Positions 35,685 through 46,428 are shown, counted from the stretch's first letter. The stretch is 64,000 nt of DNA from Gonocerus acuteangulatus (GCA_946811695.1 OX328123.1:17016213-17080212), one strand, 5' to 3'. Program-made: numbers and translations. The notes: generated by a model not told the origin, from the letters alone.

Positions 35685-35692
35685 CAGCCAAA

Positions 35693-36769
35693 TCATGAAA
35701 AACAGAAAGAAAGAAAAAACATGAATGAAGTGTGGAGAAATAAGAAATAAAAAAACTGAAATACCAGGTCTTAATAATATTTTCATTAATTTATTTAACA
35801 AAAAATTGGGAAAGGGGGATTATATTATTACAATAAATATTCCTTTTTAAAAGGGTTATATGACTATATATCGTCTGGAAATTAAAATAAATTTTAAATA
35901 TATGACACATCGATAATCGACCAGCTGATTACTGTCCACCATATTGGATTCGTTCAATTGTTGTATTTAAAACATATCCCCCTGAAAAAGCACCAAAACG
36001 GTGCGAAACGTGTAGGAAAAATAAATGAATAGTGTAAAAGTGTATTTTGTTACATAATTAAGTTACATACTACGGCAATATAGAATATTAATAATTACCG
36101 AAAATAATTATTACATAATTTATGGAAAAAAGAAGGAAAAATCATTCGTACATAATGCACAAAAAATATTAGTATATTATTAAATTAAACCAAACATACG
36201 TGACATAACAAAATTGGTAAAATATAACCTGGAAAAATCTAATTCAACCAACCAACCGATTTCCGGAGTTGTCAATTAACTGAACAGTTTCATTAACTTT
36301 TAGATTAAATTAACTTATCTCCCCTCGCGAATTTATTGAATATTAAATATAATTTTTCCGTGCCTCGATTTTATGTGGGGGAGTTTTCCCAAGTCAGAGT
36401 TTTCGCTAAGGATTTGGAGGCACCTTGAAACCCTGTTAATACGAAATGGGCCCACAAATAGCTTCTCCCCCCCCCCCCCCCCACTCGACGGACTCCCATT
36501 AATTTTTTCCCATCAAGCACCTAACAGAATTCCAAACCTATCGCCACCAACCGCAGAACCTCTTAAACTAAATGCGTCCCTTGGTAATTGATAGAAAATT
36601 GAGCACTAAAAACTCTGAACCTCCTGTATGTAGGACTTCGTTATAATTATATCGACATTTTAGCACGCCGTCGTAAACCATATTCACTAAAAAATAAAAA
36701 AATCGCTATTATTTATAAAACATTGGTAACAATAATAATACAATACATACAGGGTGAAGGGAAGGGTTA
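35693..36769. other. Unassigned AT-rich stretch
   Basis: A C-run lies at 36467-36482. No gene or repeat recognised; the frame at 36373-36591 has no protein signature. Confidence 0.4.
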
Positions 36770-36839
36770 CCTCTTTACAGAGATGGGCATAATTTTATTT
36801 ATAAATAAAAATACGAATTTATTCGTACTTCATATATTT

Positions 36840-37133
36840 CAAATCCCGAGCAAGCACTAAAGATTTTTTCTTCTAGTGTCTTCGTTCACCGGTTGAATTC
36901 GGCCTCCCTGACCGTCCCTAGGCCAACCCAGCCTTTAATTAATTTAATAATGGGTACCTTGGTTGGTGCTAATGACTCTAGCAGTCGAAGCAGCCAAGGG
37001 GAAAATCAGGCGGCCGGAGCATAGTACTGACCACACTATCTCCCTAGTTTGCCGTATGGTCATGAATCAGATACCTCTATAGTATCTGCCCCTCAGGGCC
37101 CTCGTGGCCTGTTACGGGACTGATTTTTTTTTT
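36840..37133 (+). mobile_element. Family C SINE, 5'-truncated
   Basis: Begins within the B box (CAAATCCCGAGCAAGCACTA) and runs to the T-rich 3' end (GGGACTGATTTTTT). Target duplication CATATATTT at 36831-36839 and 37134-37142. 5' truncation is what target-primed reverse transcription produces. Confidence 0.9.
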
Positions 37134-37509
37134 CATATATTTGTGAATACGAATATAAATAAATTCGTACTTCATATATTTGTGAATACGAATATAAATA
37201 AATTCGTATCATAAGTGTGAATACGAATTTATTTTTATTCACATATATTAAATATAGAGATACAAATAAAATTTTATTCGCAAATGTTTCTGCGAATACA
37301 AATAAATTCACAGAAAAAATTGTAAATAATCACAAAAAATGTGAATATTTACAAAAAATCAAGTGATTACAAAAAAAAAATCACATTAAAATATACGAAT
37401 AAAAATTTATTCACATTATAATTTGAGAATAAAAATTTATTCATAATAAAATTCGCAAATAAATTATGAATTTACTCGTATTAAGATGATATTACGAAAG
37501 TTATTGTAG

Positions 37510-37636
37510 GTGATTTTTTTTTTTTTATGGAGGTAGGTACAGATGACAAACTGTGTCCCTGCAGCATGGCTGGTGGTCCCGCGGCGGACTCGGTAAACAA
37601 AAAATCTAGGCGCTAATAACCTAGACGTTAAACGCC

Positions 37637-37673
<37 letters not shown>
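37510..37673 (+). mobile_element. SINE-like unit with the shared hairpin tail (family E)
   Basis: The head (GGAGGTAGGTACAGATGACA) is neither clearly tRNA nor 5S. The tail is CTAGGCGCTAATAACCTAGA then CGTTAAACGCCTTAT and poly-A. GGCG/CGCC pair around the same loop as the family A tail. It forms the loop of the enclosing palindrome. Confidence 0.6.
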
Positions 37674-37677
<4 letters not shown>

Positions 37678-38135
37678 CCTTCAATAACTTTCGTAATATC
37701 ATCTTAATGCGAGTAAATTCATAATTTATTTGCGAATTTTATTGTGAATAAATTTTTATTCACAAATTATAATGTGAATAAATTTTTATTCGTATATTTT
37801 AATGTGATTTTTTTTTGTAATCACTTGATTTTTTGTAAATATTCACATTTTTTGTGATTATTTACAATTTTTTCTGTGAATTTATTTGTATTCGCAGAAA
37901 AATTTGCGAATAAAATTTTATTTGTATCTCTATATTTAATATATGTGAATAAAAATAAATTCGTATTCACACTTATGATACGAATTTATTTATATGCGTA
38001 TTCACAAATATATGAAGTACGAATTTATTTATATTCGTATTCACAAATATATGAAGTACGAATAAATTCGTATTTTTATTTATAAATAAAATTATGCCCA
38101 TCTCTGCCTCTTTAACCATATTTTGGATTATATTA

Positions 38136-38757
38136 TTAAAATGTACTAACAAAACAAGGAAGAATTGATTGATTGATGCGTCAAGTAGTTCTCTGTAAAG
38201 ATACGCTTTTATTTCATCTGAAATTCCAAAATAAGGCACTTGAATTTATTTAAATATTATTTTTATTAAGGAAAGGCTAATTCAGCATAGGAAAATGTGC
38301 TCAGCATTAGAAATTGTATTTATTGCAAAAAAAAAAATCATTCATTATTTGTGATATGTAATTTTGGCAACTCTTATGCCTAAAGCTCCAATTTTTATGT
38401 ATTTTATTTTTTAGTTTACACTAATGGGTATTGTTTTGTTGAGTGCTGAACACATTCTCCTATGCTGAATTGCCCCTCCCTTAGCAAAAATACTATTTAA
38501 ATAAATTCAAGTGCCTTATTTTGGAACTTCACATGAGGAATACATGCAAATGAAAACGTATTTTTACAGAGAGCTACTTGAACCATAGAAACCCTGTTTG
38601 CACGGTTCTTCCTTGTTTTGTTAGTACATTTTAAAAATATATTGCAAACTATGGGTAAAGAGGAAATCCTCCCCTTCAAAGGCCTATTTGAGCCCTTAGA
38701 AGTTTTATTTTCTCATTTCCGAGGGCACCATTTTATAGATCTCGACGAGAACTAAAA
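38136..38757. mobile_element. Long-inverted-repeat DNA element, copy 2
   Basis: AAAATGTACTAACAAAACAA on the left is inverted at about 38609, and GCACTTGAATTTATTTAAAT is inverted at about 38500. It shares its sequence with 20549-21464, including AGATCTCGACGAGAAC at the right. The left outer arm is partly missing. Confidence 0.75.
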
Positions 38758-38833
38758 CTTTTCCGTTATAATAAATGTTGATATATCAAACTCTTGTGGT
38801 CCGCTTTTCTGGGCCACCCTGTATATATTTATA

Positions 38834-39982
38834 CTAGCCGAATGCCCGAGCTTCGTCACGGCAGATAAGTAGTTATTTAATTGCGTTAAATAATGTATCA
38901 TCAAAATTAACGCTAATACATAATTTTTTGCAGTTTATTATAGCACGGTTTCCGTCATACTATATTTTATACATCAATTATTAAGTAATCAAAGTATAAT
39001 GTTTCTTGACAATGGGGCGCTCCGGCCAGTGCCAAGAAACAGATAACCTAGAGATAACCCGTTATCTATAAGTCAGAAGCATGGGCGTACATAAGGGGGA
39101 GGGGGCTGAGGGGTCTGCATCCCCCCCTACGACATTTTGATTTGAATGTGAAAATGTGTCTTAAAACCCTTAGAAATAAATTAAATAAGATCACTTAGTT
39201 CATAACAAATATTTAATTTAAGTTGTAATAGCGTTTTATTTGCCTAAAACTATTCGAAGTTCTAAACTGTTAGTATTCCATACCCCGGAAATGGTCCCAG
39301 CCCCCCCCCCCCGAAATGTTCCTAGCCCCCCCGAAATTATTTCTGATATATGCCCATGGTTACTAGTAACAACAGTGTAACCAATACAGTTTAAATTGTG
39401 TTGCCAATAATACATGTATGTTAAAATTTATGGTTCTCATGTCATTTGGAAAGACCCATTATATTTGCGAGCACGACCAAGAGGTGTTCTGACAGGGGAT
39501 GCTGATGGGTGAGGAGGCTGTGTGAGAGTTCGGGATATTATTACCTCGGATGGACCGTCAACAAGTATAGCGAAAACTCTATGGGGGACAAATTGAAATG
39601 AACCGCAATTAAAACGGTGATTTTGTCCCTCATAGCGTAAACTCTATGAGGGACAGTTTATTTCTAGTAATTCAAGGACTGCCATCATAGTTGAAATTAA
39701 CCTCAATTAAAAATAATACTATAAAATAGATAATGTACGGTAACAGCTGTTCTATTATCGTCCTAGCAACGCATGCTGCCTGGCTTGCCTGCTCTAACCA
39801 ACTAAAACTTTAAACCCCTCTAAAAATACTTAAAAATTCGAATATCAAAAAATCCTTTCTTAGCGAGCGTCTACGTTCTGTAGGGAGTGTACATGCAAAA
39901 TTTCAAATTTTTCTGTCGAGTGGTTTGGACTGGGCGATGATAGGTCAGTGAGTGAGCGAGTGGTATTTGACAAATATATAGT

Positions 39983-39985
<3 letters not shown>
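38834..39985 (-). mobile_element. Non-autonomous Helitron, copy 2
   Basis: Minus strand: 5' TCTACTATATATTTGTCAAA and 3' GACGAAGCTCGGGCATTCGG then CTAG|T. Nearly collinear with 4853-6014. Its 5' end abuts the (TA)n that precedes the hammerhead array. Confidence 0.85.
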
Positions 39986-40032
<47 letters not shown>

Positions 40033-40086
40033 AAATAGGAAAACCAACAAACTCCAAGGTCTCCACCACAAATGATTTATTTTATT

Positions 40087-40137
40087 CACCAACAAAGCAT
40101 GCTTTCGGAGTCTACAGCTCCATCCTCAGTGCTTGTG
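40087..40137 (-). ncRNA. Hammerhead ribozyme motif, unit 1
   Basis: Minus strand: stem I CACAAGCA, core CTGAGGA, one extra T, stem II GGAG/CTCC with 7-nt loop, GAAA, GCATGC, TT, return strand TGTTGGTG. All core positions are present; stem I has one mismatch compared with the best copy. Confidence 0.7.
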
Positions 40138-40284
40138 TAACACTATGCCATTTAGATATTCCAGCCGAAGCCTGACGAGGTCGAAGATTTCTTGACATTG
40201 ATTTGGCTGGACGGTGGTGGTACTGCATCCAAATAGGAAAACCAACAAACTCCAAGGTCTCCACCACAAATGATTTATTTTATT

Positions 40285-40335
40285 CACAAACAATGCATGC
40301 TTTCGGAGTCTACAGCTCCATCCTCAGTGCTTGTG
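40285..40335 (-). ncRNA. Hammerhead motif, unit 2 (probably impaired)
   Basis: As unit 1 with a fully paired stem I (CACAAGCA/TGTTTGTG), but the position that should be U16.1 is A (GCATGCAT instead of GCATGCTT), which would break the pair with A15.1 next to the cleavage site. Confidence 0.6.
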
Positions 40336-40482
40336 TAACACTATGCCATTTAGATATTCCAGCCGAAGCCTGACGAGGTCGAAGATTTCTTGACATTGAT
40401 TTGGCTGGACGGTGGTGGTACTGCATCCAAATAGGAAAACCAACAAACTCCAAGGTCTCCACCACAAATGATTTATTTTATT

Positions 40483-40533
40483 CACAAACAATGCATGCTT
40501 TCGGAGTCTACAGCTCCATCCTCAGTGCTTGTG
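40483..40533 (-). ncRNA. Hammerhead motif, unit 3 (probably impaired)
   Basis: Identical to the unit 2 motif, including the A at position 16.1. Confidence 0.6.
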
Positions 40534-40680
40534 TAACACTATGCCATTTAGATATTCCAGCCGAAGCCTGACGAGGTCGAAGATTTCTTGACATTGATTT
40601 GGCTGGACGGTGGTGGTACTGCATCCAAATAGGAAAACCACGTCAGGCTTCGGCTGGAATATCTAAATGGCATAGTGTTA

Positions 40681-40731
40681 CACAAGCACTGAGGATGGAG
40701 CTGTAGACTCCGAAAGCATGCTTTGTTTGTG
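40681..40731 (+). ncRNA. Intact type I hammerhead ribozyme motif, inverted unit
   Basis: Stem I CACAAGCA (40681-40688) pairs at all 8 positions, one G-U, with TGTTTGTG (40724-40731). Core CTGAGGA 40689-40695; an unpaired T 40696; stem II GGAG/CTCC 40697-40700/40708-40711; GAAA 40712-40715; palindromic GCATGC 40716-40721, which with the flanking A and T gives a self-complementary AGCATGCT suited to dimer formation; U16.1 and H17 at 40722-40723, predicted cleavage after 40723. The one departure from the canonical core is the extra T before stem II. Confidence 0.8.
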
Positions 40732-40779
40732 AATAAAATAAATCATTTGTGGTGGAGACCTTGGAGTTTGTTGGTTTTC

Positions 40780-40847
<68 letters not shown>

Positions 40848-40859
40848 TGCTCTGACGGA

Positions 40860-42055
40860 TTTAGGAACGTTGCCTTCAGTAAATAAAAACCAGTATTATT
40901 CTTACGGAACGGACAGAAAAACAAATCCTACAGACAGAATGTTAAAACGTAAAAATAAACAAATACGTTACTTTTCCAAAGGCTTACGATCAACAATATT
41001 TGCTGGTTAAATAAACGGACAAAATGACAGAACTGGTAAAAAAGGATTTCCCCGGTTGCCATGAAAGGTTTCTTGTCATTCATGTAAACGAGTATTTCCT
41101 GGAAGGACCTATTCGATAGTCAGCGAATCCACTACACCAACAACCGTATCAAGTTGCCAAGTATTTTAGGCTAGGAGCTCTCGGTGAGGGCGAGATAAAA
41201 AAATGAAAAAAAGTCAATTATATATAAATAATTGTATACATTAGTAATTCAATGACAAATGTAGATTAAATTTAATAGGTCATTTGCAATCTTAAATAAA
41301 TTTTTCTCTTTAAAAAAAAACTCTTTTCTTTTCCTGTCATAAAACCGCTCTGATCTTACCCGACCTTCCTATTCCCTTCTTAGTGGGCACTCATTGGTAT
41401 TTATAGCCCGTTCAATTAGATGAAATAGTTCAAGTCCCGCATGCGCGAAATTCTGCGGGAATTATTCCCGACGGGTCTGCCATTTGCATTACTATATTAA
41501 TAAACAACACGTTACGTGAAACTCAATAAAAAATGACTTTGTCTCTTTTGGGACAAGGGAAGGCTATAAGAGGTCAGGTAAGTGATATTCGTTTAATATT
41601 TATCAATACTTAGTCAAAGCTAAGACTAAAAACAATTTAAACTATAACATTGCCTGTTCAAATAGACTGTAAGAAGGAGGGAAAAAGGCGTGGCCTATAT
41701 TCCTGGTAAAAAATTGGCGGGAAAATTCTCTCAGTCATAACCTTATCACTATGAAATTTAAAACGTTTTCAGCCTTATCTCCCTTATTTAAACTCTCAAA
41801 GCGTCCCCTAGTCTTAAACGAGACATAATGAGTTTTTATAGTGATTCACGTTAAGTGTTTGATCATTAAAAGGCTTTGCGGATGGCGGATCAGAAGGAAG
41901 AGTGCAGGGGAAATCCCCCCCCCCCCCCGACAGTCCCATGCTAGCTAAATTGACTCCTGGGTTTGTTTGAACACGCTATAGTATAGTTATAATTAAATAT
42001 TTAATAAAAACATTATTATTGTCTGTTCATTTGTATTTATTTCAGTTCAAATTTT
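40860..42055. other. Unassigned sequence
   Basis: No gene or repeat recognised; a C-run lies at 41918-41928. Confidence 0.4.
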
Positions 42056-42060
42056 TCCGT

Positions 42061-42196
42061 TTAGCGCGGTTCCTCCCTCCCTTCATAGGGAGGAACCCCG
42101 CTTATAAGGTTGATCTCATGAAACAATCCGGCAGTGCCGACTAGAAAATTTTGCGTTTCAGACCCCTACAGACCGAAAATGACGGTGGTTCAAATT

Positions 42197-42243
<47 letters not shown>

Positions 42244-42860
42244 CTGTTCGCGGCCCTGACAGGTCAAAAATGGTCCGATTTTGATGAAATACTGCAATGC
42301 AATTAAAATAAGCAACAACTAGTTAAAACTTTAGGTAAACAGATACAAAAACCCGTTCATCAAAAGGACAAAGCTAACAATTGCGAATTTACAAGTCCAT
42401 ATTTCTCCTATTCACATCACCCCATCAAAAATTACATTAGAACCTTTTTGGTAGAGAATGCAGTAAGCTTTCGAAATGATTACGTTCCACTTACCACGAT
42501 TTTCCTACCGTTTTCGAGATATTTAAGAAAATATACGAAGATACAAAAGCTTTTCATGCCTGTTAATGAAATATTTTGTTTCTAGTACTTCATTAACTCC
42601 AAACGGAACCAAAATTTACCTATCACAGATTATGTGAATATCAAACGCCTGGAACAAGTTTCAACTGAATTAATCGATTATGAATACCCAAACTGAAAAT
42701 TAGTTTGGAAAAGTAGGTCTTTCAATGTTTCACGAAAACGGTTACAGATATCACTTTAAGTGGACTTTGTTTTGAATTTGTCTAATCTCTCATCATCAGA
42801 ATAAGCAAATTTGTGGTTTCGCAATTCCATCGCCAATTATTAATATTGAGCATCAGAATA
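42061..42860 (+). mobile_element. HINE family 2, left part
   Basis: Left end TTAGCGCGGTTCCTCCCTCC, a hairpin (CCTCCCTCCC...GGGAGGAACC), GGTTGATCTCATGAAACAAT, (TA)n at 42198-42240, then the AT-rich body. The right end (CGCAGTTCCTGC) is not found, so it is truncated. Confidence 0.75.
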
Positions 42861-42937
42861 ATATGCTCTTCATTAAACCTGGCGATGCGAAACGATACCA
42901 AACATTGTTTGTGGTGTACACACAGAGTAATCGAGTT

Positions 42938-43281
42938 ACTCGTCCCATGAGTATACGTACTCGTAAGTACGCGATGCTATACTCGTCCCACGAGTATACG
43001 TACTCGTAAGTACGCGATGCTATACTCGTCCCACGAGTATACGTACTCGTAAGTACGCGATGCTATACTCGTCCCATGAGTATACGTACTCGTAAGTACG
43101 CGATGCTATACTCGTCCCATGAGTATACGTACTCGTAAATACGCGATGCTATACTCGTCCCACGAGTATACGTACTCGTAAGTACGCGATGCTATACTCG
43201 TCCCATGAGTATACGTACTCGTAAGTACGCGATGCTATACTCGTCCCATGAGTATACGTACTCGTAAGTACGCGATGCTAT
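42938..43281. repeat. 43-bp satellite, 8 copies
   Basis: Unit TACTCGTCCCATGAGTATAC GTACTCGTAAGTACGCGATG CTA. Units differ only at C/T in CCCAYGAG and one A/G. Each contains near-palindromes GAGTATACGTACTC and CGTACTCGTAAGTACG. Confidence 0.95.
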
Positions 43282-43754
43282 ACCTACTTGTGCAGTTCTA
43301 TAATGTAGGCATCATTGACAATATGTGCGCTACTTATCCATTTTTATCGGGCTGTTGTGAGAACCCCACTTTCCTACCTACGTGTAAACCATTGCTTACA
43401 TTATTTATTTTATTAATTAAGCTTATCGCAACTCAGGCGACGAAACTGCAGCTTGAAAGAATTGAGGTAAGTAGAAGAAAGTCAATTGTATAGTCAGTGA
43501 TAAATAGTAAAATTAAAAGTACGAGTCGTAAGTAAAGTAGTACTTATTAGCTGAGAGAAGTAACTTAATTCTGTGTTGATATTTCAGTGTCTCACTCAGT
43601 GATATTAACTTCTAGAAATAGAAAGGGGGGAAGGGAAAAATAAGACAAATAAATAGACAGATAAAAGAAGGAAGGAAAAAATAAATTTATATTATATATA
43701 ACAAAAATAAACAATTAAAACAAGGGGAGAAAAAAAAAAAAAAAAAGTGCGTTG

Positions 43755-43982
43755 CTAGATTTTATCCAGAGTTTTGATGTTGGAAAGGAATTTGAATGTG
43801 TCTGAAATATATTTGCTGTCATTTGAAAGTAATTCATGCATGTTTGATGGTAAGTCAGTGTTTAGCCTGAGCCTACAGTCTGTCAGTAAGTGTTTAACAG
43901 TAAGTGTTGTATTGCAGTATTGGCATATTGGTCTGTCTCGTCGTGTCATAAGGTATGAGTGAGTCAGTAGGGAATGGATTAG
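43755..43982 (-). pseudogene. LINE ORF2 C-terminus (same family as 17898-18717)
   Basis: LLTHSYLMTRRDRPICQYC, NTTLTVKHLLTDCRLR, LPSNMHELLSNDSKYIS and a terminal FLSNIKTLDKI before the stop. It carries the LTHSYxM-x-CxxC...H-C knuckle seen in the 17898 fragment. The 5' side degenerates beyond about 43982. It supports the frame reading of the SINE-split copy. Confidence 0.8.
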
Positions 43983-43989
43983 ATGCTTA

Positions 43990-44774
43990 CATTAGATGCT
44001 AGGGCCTTTCTGTTATTTACAAAAGCAAGTAGTCTTGCTCGTAAAGTCCACTTTTAGAGGGTATGGTTATATCTAAAGAACCATACCATACCATAATAAC
44101 AGCATTGGTATCATTATCAGTATGAATGCTGTAAATTTATAAATTATTTTCCTAAACCTAATAACCTGAAAGTATTATGTGGTCTATTGGTGTTCGATTT
44201 CCCAAGCTATGCCTTATCCCTCCCTCTGTGGAAAATAGAGCGCCCATAAATCTCTAGCCGATTTAATGCTTCACTTGCTCCACTAATGTGTTTTCTTTTG
44301 GCTCTTGGAGCTTCACCTCCCACGCAGAATAATGCTTAAACCATTCGGGGAAAAGAAGCCACTAACGCGAAAAGAATTCAGTGGGGGTTATAAATTAAAA
44401 CGGGGAATGAAAGAGATAGGAGATAGTAAAGATTAATCATCCTCACTAGAAAAAAAATTCAAACATATAAGAGGAGGAAAAACTTTATTGTACAAAAAGT
44501 TTGGTTGCCCAACTAAATTGGGTTGCTCCGTACACAACATGTTGATCAACCTTGTAGGTATTTTAAATTATAAAAAAATAAATAAATAACTAAAAATAAA
44601 AACATTATATGAATTAAGTAAATAAATGAGAACATAGTGATGAAAGTATTAATAAAAATCAACAAAACGAAAAAAAAGCTATATTATATAAAATACTACT
44701 GATAAATGTACCAAAAAGTTAAATAATAATTAAATTTAAAAAATAAAAATAAAACAAAAAAAAAATAGAATGTT
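43990..44774. other. Unassigned AT-rich stretch
   Basis: Probably includes the 3' untranslated end of the LINE read at 44775-45260 (minus), but no end signature was seen. Confidence 0.35.
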
Positions 44775-45260
44775 TCAGCCATATATGTGGCTTTGAATAA
44801 TAGCAAGTGAGTCTACGAGAATAGAATCTGCTATTCTTCCTAGTATGTTCTCGCTGATTCCTATTTCCTGGAAGAATACAGGAGTTTTCTTGGGAATGGT
44901 GCCTCGGGACCCGAACCATAGTCCTTTCACGGAGAATTCTCGGCTTCCATATGTCTCTCGGAACTTTTCTCTATAAAATGAGATGCACTTCTCATAGATG
45001 GCCTGCTTCTCTTTGTTCACAATTTCATTGTTGCCTTCATAGCGAATTGTTGGGTCTAAGATTAGAGCCGATTTGTTTTTTCGTTGAAAGGCAACGCTGT
45101 CAGCATATCTTTTGGAGCCTAAGTACAGCACGGAGTAGCTGTTTAACCCATTTGCTGCAGAGCAGTGCAAATCTGTAATTTTGTGAGGCTGGTGCCTCAA
45201 CACACTCCCAGTGTTAACTTCTGAAGGCACGTACACAGAAGTGTGAGAGCTAACGGTCAT
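44775..45260 (-). pseudogene. Non-LTR retrotransposon C-terminal region, probably RLE-type (R2/R4/NeSL-like)
   Basis: The frame reads HKITDLHCSAANGLNSYSVL, KRYADSVAFQRKNKSALILD, PTIRYEGNNEIVNKEKQAIY, VKGLWFGSRGTIPKKTPVFF, ILGRIADSILVDSLAIIQSH then IYG and stop. This block (AFxRKxKxAxxLDPTxRYE...KxxIYExC...VxGLWFGxRGT...I...VxDSLxIIxxHIYG) is one I know from the C-terminal, restriction-endonuclease-like region of insect LINEs, with the D...E of that domain visible; the exact clade is my inference. The frame is closed upstream, where a SINE (45291-45472) also interrupts. Reverse transcriptase is absent. Confidence 0.7.
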
Positions 45261-45290
45261 AATGCAGAAATACTATGTAAAGGAGGAAGT

Positions 45291-45472
45291 TTTTTTTTTT
45301 TTTTTTTACGGCGCATCTACATCTAGTTCATTAGCGCCGACATCCAGGGTGTAGCGAGGAATTTTACCAGCGAGCCGTGTGATGATAAAATTCCTGCCGG
45401 AGGTTGGGAATCGAACCCACCATCTCCCGCTTCTGAATCGAAGGCGCTAGCCATTAGACCACGGGAGACCCC
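45291..45472 (-). mobile_element. tRNA-derived SINE (family A)
   Basis: Minus strand: GGTCTCCCGTGGTCTAATGG, B box GGGTTCGATTCCC, body, CGGCGCTAATGAACTAGATG and poly-A. Target duplication ATGTAAAGGAAGT (45473-45485) versus ATGTAAAGGAGGAAGT (45275-45290), differing by a 3-bp slip. Confidence 0.95.
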
Positions 45473-45489
45473 ATGTAAAGGAAGTGCCC

Positions 45490-46428
45490 ACATTATCTAC
45501 AAGTGGATTTAGATATCACTAGATGTCAGTTCTGGGGCACAAACATATGTGAGAGTAGCTGTTGTTCAGAATCACAGATCTGTGGTAGTAACACTAAAGG
45601 CACGCCAGCCTAGCACACAGATCGGTCTTAGTAGCAGCTTTATTCCTGAAAAGCTAACGAAATTGCTAAACTAACCCACATTAATATAATAAAAAACTAA
45701 ATCGATTTTTACGTTTATGTTAATTAATGATAACCGGTTAAACTTACATAGAGTTTATACAACCCCGATCGTTTTAAATCATCAGAGAGTTTATAATAAC
45801 TCTGAATCGTTACCCTAAGGGCCTGAATCTTTAAATTCCAGACATCTTATAATAAATCCGATCGACATAGCGGCCATTATTTAACGAAAACAGGCCAAGA
45901 TGGAAATGTAAAAATAAGTGAGAGAGTATTACTAGGTTCTTGACAAGGTGCTAAGGTCCAATACTATGATATCTTAACTTTTATACGCAAACTGTTTTTG
46001 CTAGTGGCCTGGAACTTGGCCTCTTTTTTTCAACAGTTTTTTTTTTGGGGGGGGGGGGGGGGGAGGATTCTATTTACTAAGAGACAAGTAAGATCCACGA
46101 CTATTCTTCTACATAGTTACTCATTGTCGCATCCTTCAAACTGCCTGAGGGTGATATGTAAGTTAGTTACTAGACGGGCCATTCTGTTTGCATATACCCA
46201 CTACGGTTGAACAATATTTTGTTACTTGTCACATATCCAGCTTAACCTTCAGTAGGGCGCGGTACTAATCCTCACACAGTCGGGCACACCTCATCTGTGA
46301 GATTAGAAATATTATTATTACTATGAATATAAATAATAGGAGTGCCTATTAAAATGAGGAATCTCGAATCAAAACAAGACTCATCATCGAAGCCAATTTG
46401 TATTTGTATCGAACTAGTCATATGTATA
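45490..46428. other. Unassigned sequence
   Basis: A T/G-run lies at 46034-46062. No gene recognised. Confidence 0.4.

Larger units (their letters stand above)
36778..38106. mobile_element. hAT-type foldback element with two SINEs inside
   Basis: CAGAGATGGGCATAATTTTA at the left, exactly inverted at the right (TAAAATTATGCCCATCTCTG). Target duplication CCTCTTTA at 36770-36777 and 38107-38114. The arms (about 36778-37510 without the SINE; 37674-38106) are near-perfect inverted copies of TACGAATTTATT-type repeats. A SINE-like unit (37510-37673) sits exactly at the centre; a family C SINE interrupts the left arm. No transposase. Confidence 0.9.
40031..40785 (-). repeat. Retrozyme/PLE-like array: three 198-bp units + inverted partial unit between (TA)n
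   Basis: CCAAATAGGAAAACCAACAA starts at 40031, 40229 and 40427 (198-bp period), with a stub at 40625-40640. At 40641 the sequence turns around: 40641-40785 is an inverted copy of the first ~145 bp of a unit. Both outer edges are long (TA)n tracts (39984-40030, 40786-40842). Every unit holds a hammerhead core. Units 2 and 3 are identical over most of their length. Known animal retrozymes are tandem 150-400-bp units with type I hammerheads, and Penelope-like terminal repeats also carry such motifs; no PLE reverse transcriptase or GIY-YIG domain is visible here. Confidence 0.85.

Noticed and set aside
39860..40175. IYIYIY-rich proteins (also at 40723, 48617, 50571, 53251, 61976)
   Set aside because: They are translations of (TA)n tracts.
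42938..43281. CRISPR-like array
   Set aside because: The 43-bp units are contiguous with no unique spacers, and the DNA is eukaryotic. The same applies to the 22-, 26-, 99-, 164- and 179-bp arrays.
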